A DNA stretch of 64,000 nucleotides, taken from positions 26,060 to 90,059 of the forward strand of contig CALAIL010000062.1 in NCBI GenBank assembly GCA_937923255.1, written 5' to 3'. Source of the stretch: an uncultured Propionivibrio sp. (GTDB lineage Bacteria > Pseudomonadota > Gammaproteobacteria > Burkholderiales > Rhodocyclaceae). Positions 29,119 to 38,068 of this stretch are shown one piece after another (positions within the stretch are counted from its first letter, which is position 1; every line of letters starts with the position of its first letter). The notes below the pieces were generated by a model. That model did no database searches and was not told the origin of the DNA. It saw only the letters and a program-made list of their open reading frames with translations. The position numbers were made by a program, and so were the translations under genes.

Positions 29119-30351
29119 ATGAAAGAACTCGGCTTTACGACCGGCAATCTGCACTGTGATCGCGCCAAATCCACTGAACATGGGGCGGTGCATAAACCCA
29201 TCCACAATTCTGCCGCCTTCGGCTTTACCGACGTCAACGATCTGGTTAGGGTATTCCAGGGCGAGCAGGCCGGCTTTGTTTATGGCCGCCAGGGTACGCC
29301 GACGACGATGGCGCTGGAAGACAGGATCACACGCATGGAACAGGGGCTCGCCACGGCGACGTTCGGCAGCGGCATGGGCGCCATTTCGGCGACGCTGCTG
29401 GCCTTGCTGCGTGCTGGCGACCACCTGATCGCCAGCCGTTTTTTGTTCGGCAACACCACCAGTCTGTTTGAAACGCTGGCGCAGATCGGCATCGCCGTCT
29501 CCTTTGTCGATACGACGGATGCCGCCCATGTGGCCGCTGCACTGCGGCCAGAAACGCGGATGGTGTTTCTTGAAACGATCGCCAATCCCTGCACGCAGGT
29601 CGCCGATCTGCAAGGCATCGGGCAGCTATGCCGCGAGCGGGCTCTGATTTATGTTGTCGACAACACGGTCACTTCGCCGTATCTCTTCCGTCCCAAAAAC
29701 GTCGGCGCTTCGCTCGTCATCAATTCGCTGACCAAGTATATCGGTGGACACGGCAACGCCCTGGGCGGGGCCGTCACCGAAACGGGCTGCTTCGACTGGG
29801 CCGCTTATCCGCATCTCTACGATTTCTATAAAAAAGGCAATCCCGCACTTTGGGGGCTTACGCAAATCCGCAAGAAAGGGCTGCGCGACATCGGCGCGAC
29901 ACTTGGCCCGGAATCGGCGCACCATCTGGCGGTCGGCTCGGAAACGCTGGCATTGCGCATGGAGCGCATCTGCGCCAATGCACAACGCCTGGCCGAGTTT
30001 CTCGCCGCGCATCCGCAAGTCGCGCGTATCCACTACCCCGGTCTGGACACCCACCCGCAATATGAACGCGCTAGGAGGCTATTTAGCGGCAGCAGCGGCA
30101 TTCTTGCCTTCGAGCTGCGCGAGGGTTGCGATTGCCTCGACATCTTTCGCAAGTTCCGCATCGTTATTCCCTCAACCAATCTGGGCGATAACCGCACGCT
30201 GGCACTGCCCGTCGCCCAGACAATCTATTTTGAGCTTGGCCCTCAACGCCGCGCAGAATATGGCATTGCCGAATCGCTCATCCGCGTTTCCGTCGGAATT
30301 GAAGATGGGGATGACCTCATCGCCGACTTTGCGGCCGCGCTGGCGCAATAA
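29119..30351 (+). CDS. Cystathionine gamma-synthase family PLP enzyme
   Basis: 410 residues of the Cys/Met-metabolism PLP family (cystathionine gamma-synthase, beta- or gamma-lyase, or O-acylhomoserine sulfhydrylase). Seen: HKPIHNSAAFGFT, FVYGRQGTPTTMALE (PLP phosphate contact), FGSGMGAISATLLALL, YVVDNTVTSPYLFRP, and the PLP lysine in NSLTKYIGGHGNALGG. The precise reaction cannot be assigned; the family splits on few residues. ATG 29119 follows GAGAGGCTC. It lies 12 bp before the YcaO gene and is probably in its operon. Confidence 0.9.
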   Translation: MKELGFTTGNLHCDRAKSTEHGAVHKPIHNSAAFGFTDVNDLVRVFQGEQAGFVYGRQGTPTTMALEDRITRMEQGLATATFGSGMGAISATLLALLRAGDHLIASRFLFGNTTSLFETLAQIGIAVSFVDTTDAAHVAAALRPETRMVFLETIANPCTQVADLQGIGQLCRERALIYVVDNTVTSPYLFRPKNVGASLVINSLTKYIGGHGNALGGAVTETGCFDWAAYPHLYDFYKKGNPALWGLTQIRKKGLRDIGATLGPESAHHLAVGSETLALRMERICANAQRLAEFLAAHPQVARIHYPGLDTHPQYERARRLFSGSSGILAFELREGCDCLDIFRKFRIVIPSTNLGDNRTLALPVAQTIYFELGPQRRAEYGIAESLIRVSVGIEDGDDLIADFAAALAQ

Positions 30352-30363
30352 GGCACGCCTCAA

Positions 30364-32202
30364 ATGACGCCAGACAACACGCTATCCAAGGAGGCGATGA
30401 CAGCGACTGATGACGCGTCCCCGGCCGCCGGCCGCATTGAAGGTACCGAACAGGCCGAACGTCGTGAACATTTCCTGCCCGGCAAGGACGCGCCTCTCGA
30501 AGCGAGCATCCTGCATATGCAGGCGCGCTTGGCGGCGCTGGGCTTCCATGTGGAAGAGCGTTCCTGGCTCAACCCGCTGGGCGACATCTGGTCGGTACAC
30601 CTACGCGAGCGTGATTGTCCGCTGCTGTTTGCCAACGGCAAGGGCAGCTCCCGGCCGGCCGCGCTCGCCAGCGCACTGGGCGAATTTTGTGAGCGGCTGT
30701 CATGCCATTACTTCTGGGCGCATTACGATCTCGGCAAACGCTACGCTAATGCCGACTTCATCCATCACCCCCAGGAGCGCTGGTTTCCCCTCTCCACAGA
30801 AGGCCGCTGGCCGGACGGGCTACTCACGCAGGCATTACGCGGTTTTTACGACCCGGAGGGCAGCCTCGATCCCCGGTTCCTGGTTGACCACAATTCCGGT
30901 AATGCGGAGCGGGGCATCTGCGCCCTGCCTTTTACCCGCTTGCGCGATAACGCGCAGGTTTGGTTCCCGGTCAATATTCTCGGCAACCTCTACGTCAGCA
31001 ACGGCATGGCCGCGGGCAACACGCCGTCCGAAGCGCGGGTACAGGCGCTGTCAGAAATCATCGAGCGCTACGTCAAATTCCGCATCTTTAGCGAGGGACA
31101 ATGCCTGCCGGACGTACCGGAACCCATGCTTGCCCGCTTTCCCCGCCTTGCCGCCGGCATCGCCGCACTACGCAACGCCGGCTTCGGCATTCTGGTACGC
31201 GACGCCTCGCTCGGTGGCCAATACCCGGTGCTCTGCATCACTTTACTCAACCCTCATGATCAGGGTTGCTATTGCAGCTTCGGCGCGCATCCGCGCTTTG
31301 AGATCGCCCTTGAACGCGCGCTGACCGAGCTGTTGCAAGGGCGCGCGCTCAATGCGCTCGATGGTTTTCCGGAACCCGGCTTTGATCTCGACGAAATCGC
31401 CGGCGCACCGAATCTGGAAATCCACTTTGTCGATTCAAGCGGCATCGTCGGCTGGCCTTTCCTTGGCAATGTGCCGGACTTCGCTTTCCATGATTGGAAT
31501 TTTTCCGCAACGACGGATGAGGAATACGCCTGGTTGGTTCACCTGATCGAGGCGCAAGGGTTCGATATCTACGCGGCCGATTACACCCATCTGGGCGTCT
31601 ATGCCTGCCGCCTGCTCGTGCCCGGCATGTCGGAAATCTACCCGGTCGACGATCTGGAATACGAAAATAACGCCGCCGCCGACGCTTTCCGGGATGCTAT
31701 TCTCAACCTGCTCCGGCTAGACAGCGCAGCCTGTCGCGACCTGCTCGCCGCACTCAACGAATCCGGCCTGGCCGACGAGCACCTGGTTGCCGCGCTGATC
31801 GGCCTGGCGCCCGATGCCGGCTCATTTTGGGAGACGCTGCGCCTAGGCGAACTGAAAACACTGCTCGCGCTCGCCGCGGGCGAGGCAACGGCCATCCGCG
31901 AAGGCTGCGACTGGATTCACCAGTTCGGCCAAATCGACACCGCGCGGCGCAGGGTCTATCGCTGCATCGAAACCCTGCTCAATCTGCGCGAAGCAGGACT
32001 GGAGAAAACCTGCCGGCAAGCGCTCGCCAGCCTATATACGCCCGCGACCTTACAGCAGGCGGAAGCGCTGCTAGCCGGTAAAGAACGCTTTTTCGGCCTC
32101 AATACCGCACCGGGTCGGGATTTCAACGGCTGCACCGCACATCGCCGCCTGCTTGAAGCCTACGAAAAAGTGCGCCGCGCCCTCCGCCAGGCCGTCGACT
32201 AA
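30364..32202 (+). CDS. ycaO: YcaO-domain protein (E. coli YcaO type)
   Basis: 612 residues matching E. coli YcaO throughout. That protein is linked to beta-methylthiolation of ribosomal protein S12. Visible: HFLPGKDAPLEASI near residue 40, the YcaO ATP-binding core (FANGKGSSRPAALASALGEF, ERLSCHYF, EARVQALSEIIERYVKFRIF, ALERALTELLQGRALNALDG) and a C-terminal helical TPR-like part that ends EAYEKVRRALRQ. No peptide-natural-product genes are nearby, so a RiPP role is unlikely. ATG 30397 follows AAGGAGG and is an alternative start; the first 11 residues are not conserved. Confidence 0.93.
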   Translation: MTPDNTLSKEAMTATDDASPAAGRIEGTEQAERREHFLPGKDAPLEASILHMQARLAALGFHVEERSWLNPLGDIWSVHLRERDCPLLFANGKGSSRPAALASALGEFCERLSCHYFWAHYDLGKRYANADFIHHPQERWFPLSTEGRWPDGLLTQALRGFYDPEGSLDPRFLVDHNSGNAERGICALPFTRLRDNAQVWFPVNILGNLYVSNGMAAGNTPSEARVQALSEIIERYVKFRIFSEGQCLPDVPEPMLARFPRLAAGIAALRNAGFGILVRDASLGGQYPVLCITLLNPHDQGCYCSFGAHPRFEIALERALTELLQGRALNALDGFPEPGFDLDEIAGAPNLEIHFVDSSGIVGWPFLGNVPDFAFHDWNFSATTDEEYAWLVHLIEAQGFDIYAADYTHLGVYACRLLVPGMSEIYPVDDLEYENNAAADAFRDAILNLLRLDSAACRDLLAALNESGLADEHLVAALIGLAPDAGSFWETLRLGELKTLLALAAGEATAIREGCDWIHQFGQIDTARRRVYRCIETLLNLREAGLEKTCRQALASLYTPATLQQAEALLAGKERFFGLNTAPGRDFNGCTAHRRLLEAYEKVRRALRQAVD

Positions 32203-32421
32203 ATTCGAGGTGGGCGATGGACTGGCTCAAGCCCACAGCAACCGTTGAAAAGCCAAGAATGACGGGACACGAGTGCAGTGCGTCCAATCCGCCTGCCGCG
32301 CCGTAGCCGCATCTTCATGACTACATGACGACTTGTGCGCTGTGCGCGCCCGACTCCCATCGGCTATTCCGCGCCATCGCGCCGCGACCGTGACGTGGAA
32401 ATGAGACTTAAGCGTCCGTTC

Positions 32422-33138
32422 TCAACTCTTTCGGAGCAAATCCTGCACTTTGCGGACAAGCACTTCCATTTTTTCGTAAGAGTTGATGCCGTTTTTCCCG
32501 CCCCAAAATGGTGATACACAAACTAGCGTATTGCCGTGCATTGCGTAAAAGAGAGTGAAGCGACTGCAGTCAAGCGTTTGGTAATTAGCCTCCCCGGCAA
32601 AGAATCGGAAAAAGTTTTCTTTTTCTTCTATACCAGTGCACATCACAAGTTTAGGTTGATTTTTGCGCATTTGCTCTCGAAAAAACGCGCCGCGATGCGT
32701 CACGCACCACTCACGGTACGCATGAAATGAATCAAACCCTGTAGCCTTGTCCAACAACTCATTCCATTTCACGTCTTTGCGCCCTTTAAAACGAATAGGG
32801 AACATGTTCATCTTGAACCCACAGCCATCAGGCTTGCGATACATGATCTTGTAGGTTTCGACAAACTGCTGATAGCTCATCTTTTCCCAATAAAAATCGT
32901 AGAAATAGTGCAAAAACCAGCAGATTTTTTGGTTATATTGTGCATTCCAGCTGCCTTCAAAATTCTTGTCTTGCCAACAAGTGGGCTCAGGTTGCGCGTC
33001 AAAGTCTGACGCTATTTTTTCATCATTATTTTGCGTACCGCCCCACTCCATCCCGCAAAACCAAACTTCAGACTGCAGGTTACCGCCATCACACCCTGCA
33101 AATGAAAGAGCCATATTTTTAAATTTTTCCGTCACCAT
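32422..33138 (-). CDS. Unrecognised protein, first gene of the AT-rich island
   Basis: 238 residues, no signal or membrane segment. Notable stretches: VWFCGMEWGGTQ near residue 27, KMNMFPIRFKGRKDVKW, FFREQMRKNQPKLVMCTG, and LVCVSPFWGGKNGINSYEKM at the end. The order (short Gly motif, strand ending in a Gly, then a late loop with SPF) is reminiscent of the uracil-DNA-glycosylase-like fold, but I would not assign that. Base composition is clearly poorer in GC than the ycaO side. AAAAAGGAGC precedes the start. Confidence 0.7.
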   Translation of the reverse strand: MVTEKFKNMALSFAGCDGGNLQSEVWFCGMEWGGTQNNDEKIASDFDAQPEPTCWQDKNFEGSWNAQYNQKICWFLHYFYDFYWEKMSYQQFVETYKIMYRKPDGCGFKMNMFPIRFKGRKDVKWNELLDKATGFDSFHAYREWCVTHRGAFFREQMRKNQPKLVMCTGIEEKENFFRFFAGEANYQTLDCSRFTLFYAMHGNTLVCVSPFWGGKNGINSYEKMEVLVRKVQDLLRKS

Positions 33139-33242
33139 TTTTGCTCCTTTTTATCAGGCAGCTCCTAGCATCACGAACAGAATCAAACGAGTCCAGCGTT
33201 AACCTGTTGATCTACATAATAGCTGAATAGCGTAATACATTA

Positions 33243-33989
33243 GGGTCTTAGGAATCAAACATGTGTTCAATATATGTTTGATTCTTGAGATGCCAGGCAA
33301 AAACAAGTACTACCGCCCTTCAAAGATCAGTGAGGCCAAGTTTCGACATCTTTTGCGCCTGTTTGCCATGGAATTGACCGCCACGGATGTCGCGCAGTTG
33401 TGTGGCCTTTCCGTGCGCTCGGTCAATGCGGTGTACCAACGCATTCTTGTCCGCCTGGCCCAAGAATGCGCTGTGCAGTCTCCGTTCTCGGGCGAGCTTA
33501 AAGCCGATGAGTTCTATTTCGCCCCCAAGCGTATCCGAGGCAAACGCGGGCGTGGCGCAGGCGGTAAAACCATCGTTTTTGGTCTGCTCAAGCGAGGCGA
33601 TTGTGTCTATACCGAAATCGCGCCTAAATGCTTCCAAAGCCACGCTACAAGCCATCATCCGCGGCAAAATGGACCCCAACAGCATTATCCACACCGATGG
33701 CTGGCGTGGCTACGATGGCCGGGTTGATTTGGGTTTGGAGAAGCACTTTCGGGTCAATCACGGCAACCGAGGCAAGTCAAAGGCTCCAGGTATGTCAACG
33801 GCATCGAGTCTTTCTTAAGCGATTCCAAGCATCGGCTGGTGCAGTTTCATGGTGTGCGAAGGGATAAGTTCGATCTGTACCTCAAGCAGACCGAGTTTCG
33901 CTTCAATCACCGACACCTTGATCTCTACAAGACAGTGCTTAAAATGCCCAGAGACAACCTTTTGGGGAACGTTTGATTCCTAAGACCCC
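33243..33989 (+). mobile_element. IS1595-family insertion element, decayed
   Basis: Perfect 18-bp inverted ends GGGTCTTAGGAATCAAAC at 33243-33260 and 33972-33989, 747 bp overall, with one transposase gene inside. No 8-bp target duplication is visible (left flank ATACATTA, right flank CTAGGAAT), so the flanks have recombined or been deleted. Inside the left end GAATCAAACAT and ATGTTTGATTC (33252-33284) form a hairpin just before the transposase start. The element cuts off the upstream part of the next open frame. Confidence 0.88.
33290..33976 (+). pseudogene. IS1595 (ISXO2-like) transposase with two frameshifts
   Basis: Begins MPGKNKYYRPSKISEAKFRH and has the helix-turn-helix, the first acidic motif KADEFYFAPKRIRGKRG, the second IHTDGWRGYDGR, and the end NGIESFLSDSKHRLVQFHGV to FRFNHRHLDLYKT. 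These parts are in different frames: the frame changes near 33625 and back near 33775. About 228 codons would be full length, so only point changes broke it. Not active as it stands. Confidence 0.88.
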
Positions 33990-33990
33990 T

Positions 33991-34264
33991 AGGAATTCTC
34001 AAGCTTTGGCACAAACAGGTATTTAAAGGTTGGGACAGGTGTAGTTATGGCTCCAAAAGTGAAATTGATGATTTTGCTGTAGCAATGAGCCTTATTGATA
34101 GATTCTCTGGGGGTACATTCAAGCATCGATTAGAACTTGTTGATGAAATTCTTAAGGATGCATCCATTACAAATATCGGTGCTAAAAGGTTTTTGAATGA
34201 TAGTTGGTCAGTTCTGCGCAAGCAGCTCAATAACTATAGCAACAGACAACAGGAAGATAAATAA
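33991..34264 (+). pseudogene. 3' fragment of a gene cut by the IS element, possibly a toxin tip
   Basis: From the IS end to TAA 34262 one frame stays open: LGILKLWHKQVFKGWDRCSY, then DDFAVAMSLIDRFSGGTFKH and ends NRQQEDK. No start codon with a ribosome-binding site is present and the N-terminal part is missing. The next gene (34300) follows after 35 bases with a strong ribosome-binding site. By analogy with the modules to the right this may be the end of an Rhs toxin, but nothing in the fragment itself proves it. Confidence 0.55.
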
Positions 34265-34299
34265 GAAAGCCCAAACCAAGGTTTAGTAGGAGGTTAATA

Positions 34300-34788
34300 A
34301 TGGACAAGCTTAACGACATCACCTCTGTCATGCTTCAATTTCGCGAATCAGTTAGGCACAACTGGAATACATACTTCCAAGATGCTGATGAGCCGATGGG
34401 CCCGGAAATTCAAGAGGCCTTTACTCTTGTGGAACAAGGACTATTTCAGGGAATAGTATTGTGTAAGTGTGCTTATGTCTCACCCTGTAGATACCGGGAA
34501 GCACCCCTGCCATTTATACAAGTTGTGCCTCGTCCCGAAATACCCGACTTGGAGTTTCAAATAGGATTATTGGGTAGTAGTTATAAAGTATGGGATTCTC
34601 CTGTTCGGTTTAAAGTCGAAGGGAGTACCAAGCTTGAATTCGTCCAGTTCTTTGATTGGAATCCATACGAGCAAATAAACATGTCCTTGGTGCAGGTTTA
34701 CATTGCAAGAATGGATGCAAGGCCTGATCTAGTTGGAGCGCATGCGTTGATTGCTGAGCACGAAATACGTTTCTTATTCATAACATAA
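34300..34788 (+). CDS. Candidate immunity protein 1
   Basis: 162 residues, soluble, acidic, starting MDKLNDITSVMLQFRESVRH; AGGAGG lies eight bases before ATG 34300. No known family recognised. The size, the low GC and the position after a truncated frame and before an Rhs tip fit an immunity gene whose toxin was cut by the IS element. Confidence 0.6.
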   Translation: MDKLNDITSVMLQFRESVRHNWNTYFQDADEPMGPEIQEAFTLVEQGLFQGIVLCKCAYVSPCRYREAPLPFIQVVPRPEIPDLEFQIGLLGSSYKVWDSPVRFKVEGSTKLEFVQFFDWNPYEQINMSLVQVYIARMDARPDLVGAHALIAEHEIRFLFIT

Positions 34789-34847
34789 CCTGCTGATGAA
34801 GCTTATAGTAAAAAGTGTAAACCTCATCCCCTGTCTTCGGCTGATAG

Positions 34848-35399
34848 CTGCTAAAGAGAAAGGGAGCCACTTATGGCTCTTACAATCTTATCCGTGATTA
34901 TGATCCCCTCTCCGGGCGTTATCTGCAGTCCAATCCCATCGGACTAGACGGCGGAATTAATACTTATGCCTATGTCGAAGGTAATCCGTTAAGTTATATA
35001 GGCCCCCAAGGGCTAGCCATCAATTGCCGGTTGATTGGCAACGTCTATATATGTCAGAGCGTACCTCTGCCACTAGGTAGCAGCACCGGGAATTCGTATA
35101 TTGATGAAGCACTTAGAGGCGGCAAAGGAAGTAGTTCAGGTTCTTCATCAAATAATAATGGAATTCTTCGCCAAACTTGCCCACCTCTACCCCCAGAAAA
35201 TTCTTGCGACAAGAAATTGGACGAGAAACTACTACGACGCCTAGGTATAAATCCCCATAAGATTAAGCATGATTTGCTTGGAAGCAGAGGTTGGGGGGCT
35301 TATAATCTTTGTGGTTGCAAGGATGGACGTATCGTTTTGAAACGCAGTTCAAATTGCAAAACGCTTGGTGGTGAATACGTTTATAAGCGATGGAAATAG
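34848..35399 (+). pseudogene. Displaced Rhs tip 2 with C-terminal toxin domain
   Basis: Open frame without a usable start. It begins in the conserved last part of the RHS core ([40 protein letters not shown]) and passes the usual DPxGL boundary (here GPQGL) into a variable domain. That domain contains a Ser/Gly/Asn linker and ends [50 protein letters not shown]. The ending resembles small nuclease-type polymorphic toxins, an impression only. The rest of the Rhs protein is missing, so the tip is silent unless recombined into a complete rhs gene. Confidence 0.8.
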
Positions 35400-35401
35400 C
35401 A

Positions 35402-35851
35402 ATGATCCCGTTAATTCGAATGTATCTGGCTCCGCAGTGCCCAAGTGATTCCTACGCTAGTATCGAGATGGCGACGGCAGCAGGACAGCTTAGGCAGCTT
35501 ATTTCTGAAGAACTGTTTGTCAAATTCCAACAAAGTAAAGGATGTATCTATCAAAAACCTTTCTCAACCGTGCTGATAGGCTATTCCCTATTTAGATATG
35601 ATATTGAATTGTTCGAGCAGTACACAAACTTTCTTTTTGAAGAATTGCATAATAATCAAGCGGTACTTTCTAAGTTGGTCAACACACCTTCGGTGGTTAA
35701 CAGTTTCGTAATCAATATTAACTCGATGGGTCCTGAGGAACGACCTTACTTTTATCTATCCAGTACGCAAATATCATTTTTAGCCGAAATACGTGCATCG
35801 CTTTCTTTTGATGGATATTTAATGTTTGGCGATGAAGAAGAAAGTAAATAG
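35402..35851 (+). CDS. Candidate immunity protein 2
   Basis: 149 residues (ATG 35402, two bases after the toxin stop; ATG 35390 would overlap it). Starts MIPLIRMYLAPQCPSD, soluble, no known family. Tight coupling to the tip-2 toxin is the argument for immunity. Confidence 0.65.
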   Translation: MIPLIRMYLAPQCPSDSYASIEMATAAGQLRQLISEELFVKFQQSKGCIYQKPFSTVLIGYSLFRYDIELFEQYTNFLFEELHNNQAVLSKLVNTPSVVNSFVININSMGPEERPYFYLSSTQISFLAEIRASLSFDGYLMFGDEEESK

Positions 35852-35858
35852 CAAAAAC

Positions 35859-36068
35859 TTACTTCTCTATCTTCAGCTGATAGCTGATAAAGAAAAGCGC
35901 GTCGCTTGATACATCTATTTTGAATGAGGGGCGTGGGCGTGCATAAGTGATTTCTTCTCTGAGCGTTTGTATATCCGTACAAATAGCTTGAAGTTGTCTC
36001 GCCCAGTGTTCATTGTCTGTTTGCCCCGCTTGTTGATTGGAGTATTCTTGGTCGTTTTTAGGCTTCAT
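35859..36068 (-). CDS. Small minus-strand reading frame repeated between modules
   Basis: 69 residues: MKPKNDQEYSNQQAGQTDNE, then ARQLQAICTDIQTLREEI and an end FFISYQLKIEK. AAAGG stands five bases before ATG 36068. About 33 bases of its 3' end recur, diverged, at 34834-34866, just before Rhs tip 2. It is the only candidate gene on the minus strand within the tip array. It could be a real small gene carried with each module or the remnant of a larger insertion. Its 5' end overlaps the start of tip 3. Confidence 0.45.
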   Translation of the reverse strand: MKPKNDQEYSNQQAGQTDNEHWARQLQAICTDIQTLREEITYARPRPSFKIDVSSDALFFISYQLKIEK

Positions 36069-36588
36069 GGGTACCTTTCCCGTCCTGGCGCAGATGCAGG
36101 TTTATTACGTGCATTTGGATCATTTGAATACGCCGCGCTGGGTCACTGATGAGCACAACACAGTGTTGTGGCAAAATCCACCGCTTTCCGGGCCCTTCGG
36201 TTTGATGCCCCCAGAGGAGGATCCGGACGGGGGGTTAGCCAGTTCTGGCCAACCCACTCGAATTCCGGGGGGTAATTCGACTACGGTTAGAGTCGACCCT
36301 CCGCATGTGTCGGGACAGCAATCCCATGCTCACGCTTATGAGAAGGGGCGCAAAGAAATTGTGGTCAACAAAGATGGCACCGGTAGTCACGGCTCTGACC
36401 CATCGAAACTCAAGAACCGTGTAAAAAACTTCTTACGCGGGAAGGGATTCAAGATCATGTGGTGCACGCCATTCCTAAATGATTTAGTTATGAGCATGGC
36501 TGCTTATCAATGTGTAGCAAGTGATCTAACTGCATGTCAAGTTTTCCAAGGCATGGGTGATACAATTCAGGATAGTTCTGAAATTTGA
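36037..36588 (+). pseudogene. Displaced Rhs tip 3 joined at the DHLNTPR motif
   Basis: Open from TTG 36037, but RHS homology begins near 36097 with YYVHLDHLNTPRWVTDEH and FGLMPPEEDPDG. It then skips the usual YNFFRDYDP segment and goes straight into a variable domain: HVSGQQSHAHAYEKGRKEIV, VNKDGTGSHGSDPSKLKN, LRGKGFKI, ending GDTIQDSSEI. The SHAHAYEKGRKE / DGTGSHG pattern recurs in Rhs-type toxin tips as I remember them. The recombination point differs from tips 2 and 4. Confidence 0.75.
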
Positions 36589-36598
36589 GGCTGATTAA

Positions 36599-36826
36599 AT
36601 GAATATCTATGGTTATTCTTTGACGGACAGCGAGGCTCTTCAATCTCTGCGTGAGGTATCTATTTTGGCGAGCAGGGAAGAGTTGCTTGCCTTGGCTGCA
36701 TTTTTTGCAAAATGTGCTTTTGAAATTCAGATGGAAAAAAATTGGGAACATGCACATTTTGGAGATTTCTTGGGGAATCCTCCGGAACTCGACAGGGACA
36801 TCATCGTTGTTGCAAAACGAGAGTAA
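36599..36826 (+). CDS. Candidate immunity protein 3 (small, Imm32-like)
   Basis: 75 residues beginning [20 protein letters not shown] and ending [15 protein letters not shown], with WEHAHFGDF in between. The pattern (short strand, [16 protein letters not shown] helix, H-x-H, final DIIVV strand) is like the small immunity family Imm32 as I recall it; the family name is tentative. GAGG lies eight bases before ATG. It starts 10 bases after the tip-3 stop. Confidence 0.65.
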   Translation: MNIYGYSLTDSEALQSLREVSILASREELLALAAFFAKCAFEIQMEKNWEHAHFGDFLGNPPELDRDIIVVAKRE

Positions 36827-36831
36827 CTACC

Positions 36832-37340
36832 GGGGCTTACAATTTCTTCCGTGATTATGATCCTCTCTCCGGGCGTTATCTGCAGTCCGATCCTATCGGA
36901 CTGAGCGGTGGAATCAATACTTATAGCTATGTCGAAAATCGCCCAACCATAATGGTCGATCCGGAGGGGTTGAAAGGTTGGTACTGCCAGCGCCCACTTG
37001 GCCCCCCGGCACTCAAGGGCCACTACTATTCAATCATCAATACCTCTGCGTAACTCGTGCTGATGGTTCCGTTTCCTGTGGAGGACTTACCACCGATGGC
37101 AATCCATTGTCTGGAGAGCCGCACCTGACGCGCCCAGATGAGGACTATTACGACCGGAGATCTTGCAAGGAAGTTGATGACGACAAGGAGCAATGTTTCG
37201 AGCAATGTGTCCTTCGCAACTTTGCCAAGCCGAGCAAACCACGCTATGGCATCGGACCACTGACAGACTGCCAAGAGTACGCAGACGATCTCTACTATGG
37301 TTGCAAGATTCTTTGCAATATACATAGGGGCAGACAATAA
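36832..37340 (+). pseudogene. Displaced Rhs tip 4, frameshifted toxin
   Basis: Starts [40 protein letters not shown] and [11 protein letters not shown]. The frame ends at TAA 37051. From about 37025 the match continues in another frame: [20 protein letters not shown], ending DCQEYADDLYYGCKILCN. This cysteine-rich ending looks like a genuine toxin or carrier tail, so one indel around 37020-37035 has broken it. The stop overlaps the ATG of the next gene. Confidence 0.78.
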
Positions 37341-37702
37341 TGTGCGGTCGATTGGTACGGGCTCTATTTATTCTTTTCCATATTGGGTTAGCGTGGTATG
37401 CGTGGTCATCATGGTCAGACGCTTTACCTCAATATAAGAATGAAGCATTATTCATTTCATCGATTGTGCTATATGCGTTGGCATTCCCGGCAAGTTTAGC
37501 GGTTCAGTTGATCTACACTGGGTTGACTTTGATTACGCCGATTGATCAGCTTAATACGGGTACGGCATTTTTGACTTGGATGGTGATGACGTGGGGGCCA
37601 CTAACCATGGCCGGGTATCTGCAATGGTTTGTGTTTGTGCCACGCTTGGTTCGGTATTGGCATAATCGACCCGAGAAACCTCGTGACGGCTTATACCCTT
37701 GA
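37340..37702 (+). CDS. Candidate membrane immunity protein 4
   Basis: 120 residues with about four membrane segments (VRALFILFHIGLAWYAW, ISSIVLYALAFPASLAV, LTLITP, FLTWMVMTWGPLTMAGYL). Its ATG overlaps the stop of tip 4 (TAATG). A membrane-bound immunity protein suggests a toxin acting at the inner membrane or in the periplasm. Its last codons run into the next Rhs fragment. Confidence 0.65.
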   Translation: MCGRLVRALFILFHIGLAWYAWSSWSDALPQYKNEALFISSIVLYALAFPASLAVQLIYTGLTLITPIDQLNTGTAFLTWMVMTWGPLTMAGYLQWFVFVPRLVRYWHNRPEKPRDGLYP

Positions 37703-38068
37703 CGGCCTGGATAACCACCTTCAGACCCGAAGTCCGGACACCGGCGTCACCGTCAGCATTTATGACGCTGCTGGCAATGAGATCACCCATACCGACACCA
37801 AGGACCAGATCACCCGTACCGCCTATGACGCGCTGAACCGTGCGATACACATCACCTATGCCGATGGCCGACAGACCCGCCATACCTAGGATGCGCGAGC
37901 CTACGGCGTCGGACGGCTCTCCCGGATTGATGAAGTGGAGAACGGCAGCATCACCGGCAACCGCCAATACGCCTACGATGCCCAAGGACGTCTCCGGCAG
38001 GAAACCCGCACGTTCGGCACACTCTCCCATACCACGGCCTACCCTTACGCGGGCGGCCATTCATCCTC
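37680..38068 (+). pseudogene. RHS core fragment with in-frame stop
   Basis: The frame reads as RHS/YD repeats: TAYTLDGLDNHLQTRSPDTG, IYDAAGNEITHTDTKDQITR, TAYDALNRAIHITYADGRQT, then TAG at 37887-37889, then [20 protein letters not shown] and [16 protein letters not shown] in the same frame. Higher GC than the tips, like a core rhs gene. Near 38068 the homology jumps directly to the FPGQYFD region in another frame, so an internal deletion joined core to tip. Confidence 0.82.
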
